Shown: positions 60,333 to 64,000 of the stretch, in pieces
Numbering within the stretch: the stretch's first letter is position 1
Layout of the letters: each line of letters begins with the position of its first letter
NCBI RefSeq assembly: GCF_033568475.1
Contig: NC_133123.1
Coordinates: 151,233,753-151,297,752 of the forward strand
Length of the DNA stretch: 64,000 nucleotides
DNA from: Henckelia pumila
Taxonomy: Eukaryota; Streptophyta; Magnoliopsida; Lamiales; Gesneriaceae
Reading direction: 5' to 3'
Position numbers and translations under genes: made by a program
The notes under the pieces: model-generated
The model's database searches: none
Told to the model about the DNA's origin: nothing
Seen by the model: only the letters and a program-made list of their open reading frames with translations

Positions 60333-60857
60333 CTAATCTATGATTTCTCCATCGCCCGCGGCTTCATCTTCTGCCGGAACGTCTTCTGGGTCCTCATTTC
60401 CCACAAGGGCTGCCATAAGGAGCTGATCAATGTACTGGAGTGCGGTTAAGTTTTGTGCCTCTAAGTTGTGCACAGTGTGTTGCAGTTCTTGCACTTGATT
60501 TTGTAAACCTTGGATATGGATTCCGGACTCTTGACTCCATAGAGCCTCTTTGCGTGCCTCCTCAAGGAGTATGGCTTGAAGTTCCTTCACGTTAGCTAGG
60601 GCAGATGCTAGTTCCTTCTTTGTTTCCTCGTGTTCCTTCTCTTCCTTATTGAGGTAATATGCAATTCTTTCAACATCGGATTCAAGGTGGTCCTGATGCT
60701 CCTCCATCTCGCTCTTGTTAGCCTTTAGCATTTTCATGTTTTCAATTATTTCCTCTTTCTCGTATTGCTCCACGTATAGAGAAGACCTCAATGATTCGAT
60801 AACTTGATCCTTGCTTCGCACAACGCTTTTGCGAGCCGTAAATTTGGTGCGAGCCAT
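60333..60857 (-). CDS. Histone H3 tail-like coiled-coil protein encoded upstream of gag
   Basis: Intact ORF of 174 residues between the primer-binding site and gag. It starts MARTKFTARKSVVRS: after Met removal, nine of the first ten residues equal the histone H3 tail (ARTKQTARKS), including the Lys 4, Lys 9 and Ser 10 positions. Residues about 18-150 are a charged, heptad-like coiled coil (for example ENMKMLKANKSEMEEHQ, LQNQVQELQHTVHNLEAQ), and the end is acidic (GNEDPEDVPAEDEAAGDGE). It has no enzyme motif and no histone fold. The frame has stayed open while neighbouring gag gained stops. I infer a chromatin or H3-reader interaction; the function is unknown. Confidence 0.8.
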   Translation of the reverse strand: MARTKFTARKSVVRSKDQVIESLRSSLYVEQYEKEEIIENMKMLKANKSEMEEHQDHLESDVERIAYYLNKEEKEHEETKKELASALANVKELQAILLEEARKEALWSQESGIHIQGLQNQVQELQHTVHNLEAQNLTALQYIDQLLMAALVGNEDPEDVPAEDEAAGDGEIID

Positions 60858-61247
60858 CTTCCTAAAATAAATAGGAATGGGTTCAAGTTAAAATTCAAAT
60901 TGATGAAACTTCAGGCAGAATTGATATAGAACAAGATTTTTAGGCGAATTTTCCAAAAATGGAAATTTTTGAGATATTTCCAAGGATCGAAACTATTGAT
61001 CACAAGGAGTATGAGACAATCGACAGAAACAAATTTTGAGTTTCCCACGAAAAGTTATAGGCAAAACAAACATTTCCAAAAATAGCAAAAACGCGAATTT
61101 GCGGGTTCAAACGACCGAAAAACGTCACTGAAAGTATGAGTTTGACTCAGAGGGACGGTTCGGGTTAGGATACGCTAGGCTTGAGTCAAAATTTGACAAC
61201 GTCAAATTTTTCGGTACGGATTCCCATCCGGATTTATGAACCTGGCG

Positions 61248-61260
61248 GGCTCTGATACCA
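61248..61260 (-). promoter_or_regulatory. Primer-binding site of the pol-less gypsy
   Basis: Minus strand tggtatcagagcc, six bases after the 5' LTR; complementary to initiator Met tRNA. It sets the element's orientation. Confidence 0.9.
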
Positions 61261-61266
61261 CTAAAA

Positions 61267-62736
61267 TGTCACGCCCCGAGACCGAGACGTGCCACCGGCA
61301 TTGTTTCAAATTCACACAAATTATAAAACAACAAGCCTCGTAGTACAGTATATGCAAACCAGTCTTTTCTCATAAATAAATGCTTCAAAAATATTGTCTT
61401 TACAACACGATAATCCAAAACTAATAACAATTGCGGAAGCATCTATAAACTTAAATAACAAAATATTAATGTATTAATCCCAAAATGAAATAACCAAATA
61501 AACTCTTAAAAAATCTTCTATCACCATCCCCAAAACATATCTTGTTCACGCTCTTCTAAATCATCATCTGCATCATCATCTGGGAGGGGAAAGGTAAGGT
61601 GGGGGTGAGTGTTTTGGGAAACACTCAGCAAGTGGGGGCCGATCGATCATATCAAATATATACATATATATATTTATTTCAAAAACTCATAGCATAATTC
61701 AAAGCGTAAATATTTCATATCATGTCTTAACATAGCATAACATGAACATCATCATAACATAATTGACATGACATAACATAGCATAACATAATTTTGGCCA
61801 GACACTAAAATTCCTCTCATTAATCGTGGCTAACTGATCAGTCCCCTATATGTAATCCCTCTAAGGGGTGAGGTCATAGAACGGTTATTATTACCCACCG
61901 CATCAGGGCCATAACATAACATGGTTCGGAAATTTCCTTTCCACTCATAATTTGAGTCATAACAGTGCCAAAACATACCCTTAACAAATTCATCAAGAAT
62001 ATCAATTACATAGCAAAATTCGAAGGAATATCATGAACGATCGAAATTTTAAATCATACATAATATTTTAAAATATAAGCCTACTTACCTGCAGATGTGT
62101 ACAAAAATCAATACTTGACAATGCTGGACCGAAACTTCAAAGGGATTCTTCGAAAATCCCACTATGCTCACGTGTTGATAGCTTATAGAACAAGCAAGCA
62201 CTAAATCCTCTAAATTTCCTAGCCCAAATTCTCGAAAGTATGATGGCACAAGATGACAAATTCCTTTGACTTTTATGGTGAAAGATTAAAAACAAAAAGA
62301 AAAAACAGGACAAAGTACTTTCCCAAATGGCAGCCTTATACACAAAAATAATTGAAGAGAAGGGGGTGGATTTCTAAGCAAACTCTCAGCCGAGCTTCGA
62401 AAGCACGAAGAGGAAAAGAGAGTATGTTTGTGTGATTTTTCCTTAAACTATGAGCCTCTATTTATAGGCACTCAATAGGAGTTTGAGATTGACTAGGATA
62501 GTGACTTTCAATATTTGAATTCAAATCTATCTCCCAAGATTTTACCACACTTAGATCTTGATCACCTATCTTAATAATATTTTATCAGGATACCCAAAAT
62601 TATATTCTATCTCCAACACTATCTCGATGACATAAAATATACTAATATTAATTATCATAAATTAACTATTATCACAAATAAATAATTAAATAATAAAAGA
62701 TCCTAAACGTAATTTAGAAAAATTACGGTTTTCACA
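61267..62736 (-). repeat. Pol-less gypsy 5' LTR, 1470 bp
   Basis: Pairs with 57334-58809. On the minus strand it has a TATA-like ctataaatagagg near 62460, a likely promoter for the H3-like ORF. Confidence 0.92.
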
Positions 62737-63190
62737 GGTTGGGTCCAGGAGTTTGATTCCCAGAGGCTACAGGCTCATATCTTAGGCGCCAGTCTGAGCA
62801 GTTTGGATACAATCCTTGATATAGATACCTATTCATATTCATTTGCATGCATCGTGTTTGTATGTTTTACTCGTACGTACGTATTGAGCTTTAGTGCTCA
62901 CGTCTAATATTTTCTATGTGTCTAGACACACCATTTGATGGGACAGTTGTAGGTAGTTCACCCGAAGACTCGCAGTAGTCGGTGGCCTGAGAGTAGCAGC
63001 ATGTATAACTATTATTTGGTATTTAAGATTAATTCGATTGGGTTTTATATTTAAATTTATTTATCCGGTTGTATTCTGTCGGTCCAACATTTATTTAAGC
63101 TTTTCGTAGCGTATTTATGATTAAGGTTAATTGCATGCTTTATTAAGTAATAATCTTTTATTAGTAGTGGATCCGGGTTGAGTCACTACA

Positions 63191-63274
63191 ATATCATTCA
63201 ACTTAGCCCAGCTGAGAACAGTCAGTTGAGAAAATCAGTCTTGAAACTGAGATTGCAGCGTTAAAACTAAGAAT
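63191..63274. other. Short spacer before the CACTA end
   Basis: Nothing recognised. Confidence 0.5.
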
Positions 63275-64000
63275 CACTAGAACAAAAATGCTCAATCACA
63301 ACAACTAAAAGACAAAGTTTTTTGTAAAAAGCGTTGTTTTTTTTTATATGACAACGCTTTTAGTGAAAAGCGTTGTCTATATATATTTTATATTCATAAA
63401 AAGACAACGTTTTTTTAAAAAGCGTTGTCTATATGCATTTTTTAGGTCAAAGACAACGCTTTTAAAAAGCATTGTCTATGAGCATTTTTTTTAATGTACA
63501 ACAATACTTTTTAAAAAACGTTGTAGATAAACAATTTTTTTATTAATTTAAAATAAAATTTAAAATAATTCATTATTTTACCCCCTTCGCGTCTGAAAAA
63601 AAGCCCAAAATCCCAAAACCCTTAGTCGCGATATCTCCCTTTCCCTTATGCTCTCTTTCGATTCCAACTTTCTGTTTTTCCATCATCATCATCGATTTTT
63701 GGTGCAACTCCGGTGACGAGCTTATTTGCAGACTTTTGGGATTTACCTTGCTCGAGTTTTTGGCGACTCCGGAGATGAGGCAATGGCAGTGGAAGTAAGG
63801 TCGGCCGCATGCTGCTCCATGGTTTGACATTGAACGAGGGTGATGGCGATCTTTAGGTAATGCCATAAAATTAATAGATCTGTCATTTTTTGAGAATTTT
63901 CTCTATCGATCGTCTCTCCACTTCTCCAGCCTTTATTTGTGGTGTTTTGTTCCTCGCTCAAAATTTATTTACACTTAATTCCATTTCGATTTCATGCTTG
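63275..64000. mobile_element. CACTA (En/Spm-type) element, left end, runs out of window
   Basis: Begins CACTAGAACAAAAATG at 63275. From 63310 to 63530 aaaagcgttgtc and gacaacgctttt alternate in both orientations at least eight times, the usual subterminal repeats bound by CACTA transposase. Further in, 63580-63860 is less AT-rich (tccggtgacgag, gcgactccggag) and might be captured host sequence; no ORF there is convincing. Confidence 0.75.

Larger units (their letters stand above)
57334..62736 (-). mobile_element. Gypsy-type element lacking pol, 5.4 kb, with extra ORF
   Basis: LTRs 57334-58809 and 61267-62736 have TSD GGTTG (57329-57333, 62737-62741). On the minus strand: 5' LTR, primer-binding site, H3-like coiled-coil ORF, gag, protease stub, purine tract aaggtggggagaa, 3' LTR. 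RT, RNase H and integrase are absent. LTRs differ at few sites; the clearest is a run of G near 57665 that is much shorter in the other LTR. Confidence 0.92.
56443..63190 (+). mobile_element. LTR (probably solo, gypsy-like) split by a younger element
   Basis: 56443-57333 plus 62742-63190 read as one LTR of about 1.34 kb, with a TATA-like ggctataaatagaggg near 56722 and an end gagtcactaca at 63190. No second LTR or interior is present. The start is approximate; the flanks atata and atatc would be an imperfect TSD. Short repeated motifs (ggaccatccgaa, cggacaatccgaag) occur near 56523-56565. Confidence 0.55.

Overview
The window looks like plant nuclear DNA, probably from an asterid (possibly Lamiales-like) eudicot. 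It carries intronless CC-NB-ARC-LRR genes of the R1/Rx-like type, Ty1/copia and Ty3/gypsy retrotransposons, a 5S-derived Cassandra TRIM, and hAT, MULE, CACTA, Helitron-like, LINE and SINE-like elements in AT-rich DNA. The organism is an inference from family content; nothing in the sequence names a species.

The host genes are four tandem, same-strand NLR paralogues. NLR-1 (1-2032) is cut by the window edge and frameshifted by a 19-base deletion. NLR-2 (6088-8718) is the only one with an intact reading frame; its last codons and stop come from a hAT insertion, and its original tail lies 8.3 kb downstream at 16987-17016. NLR-3 is scattered in three pieces (18366-19247, 36950-37276, 40471-40958). 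NLR-4 is in two pieces (50834-52422, 54783-55842). The spacer upstream of NLR-2 (about 2.7-5.95 kb) is duplicated upstream of NLR-4 (about 48.1-50.75 kb), so the cluster grew by segmental duplication and then filled with transposons.

Most of the remaining DNA is nested insertions, which can be ordered by target-site duplications (TSDs). Inside NLR-2: hAT (8-bp TSD GTGTCATT), then a MULE-type element (9-bp TSD TATATTTTA), then a Cassandra/gypsy composite (5-bp TSD ATTTT). Inside NLR-3: a Reina-like gypsy, then a Tork-like copia (TSD CTTTG), then a 9.4-kb long-LTR element without intact genes (TSD CATAA) and a Cassandra TRIM. A second copia (TSD TGTAC) splits the NLR-3 LRR. A copia relic (candidate TSD ACATT) splits NLR-4. 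Between 41 and 48 kb lie duplicated and inverted repeats, a TRIM-like element, a LINE relic and two facing Helitron-like ends.

At the right end a gypsy-type element without pol (57334-62736, TSD GGTTG) sits inside an older LTR. It carries, upstream of gag, a 174-residue ORF whose first residues copy the histone H3 tail (MARTK-F-TARKS), followed by a coiled coil and an acidic tail. I rate this the most interesting observation. The window ends inside the terminus of a CACTA element with many subterminal inverted repeats.
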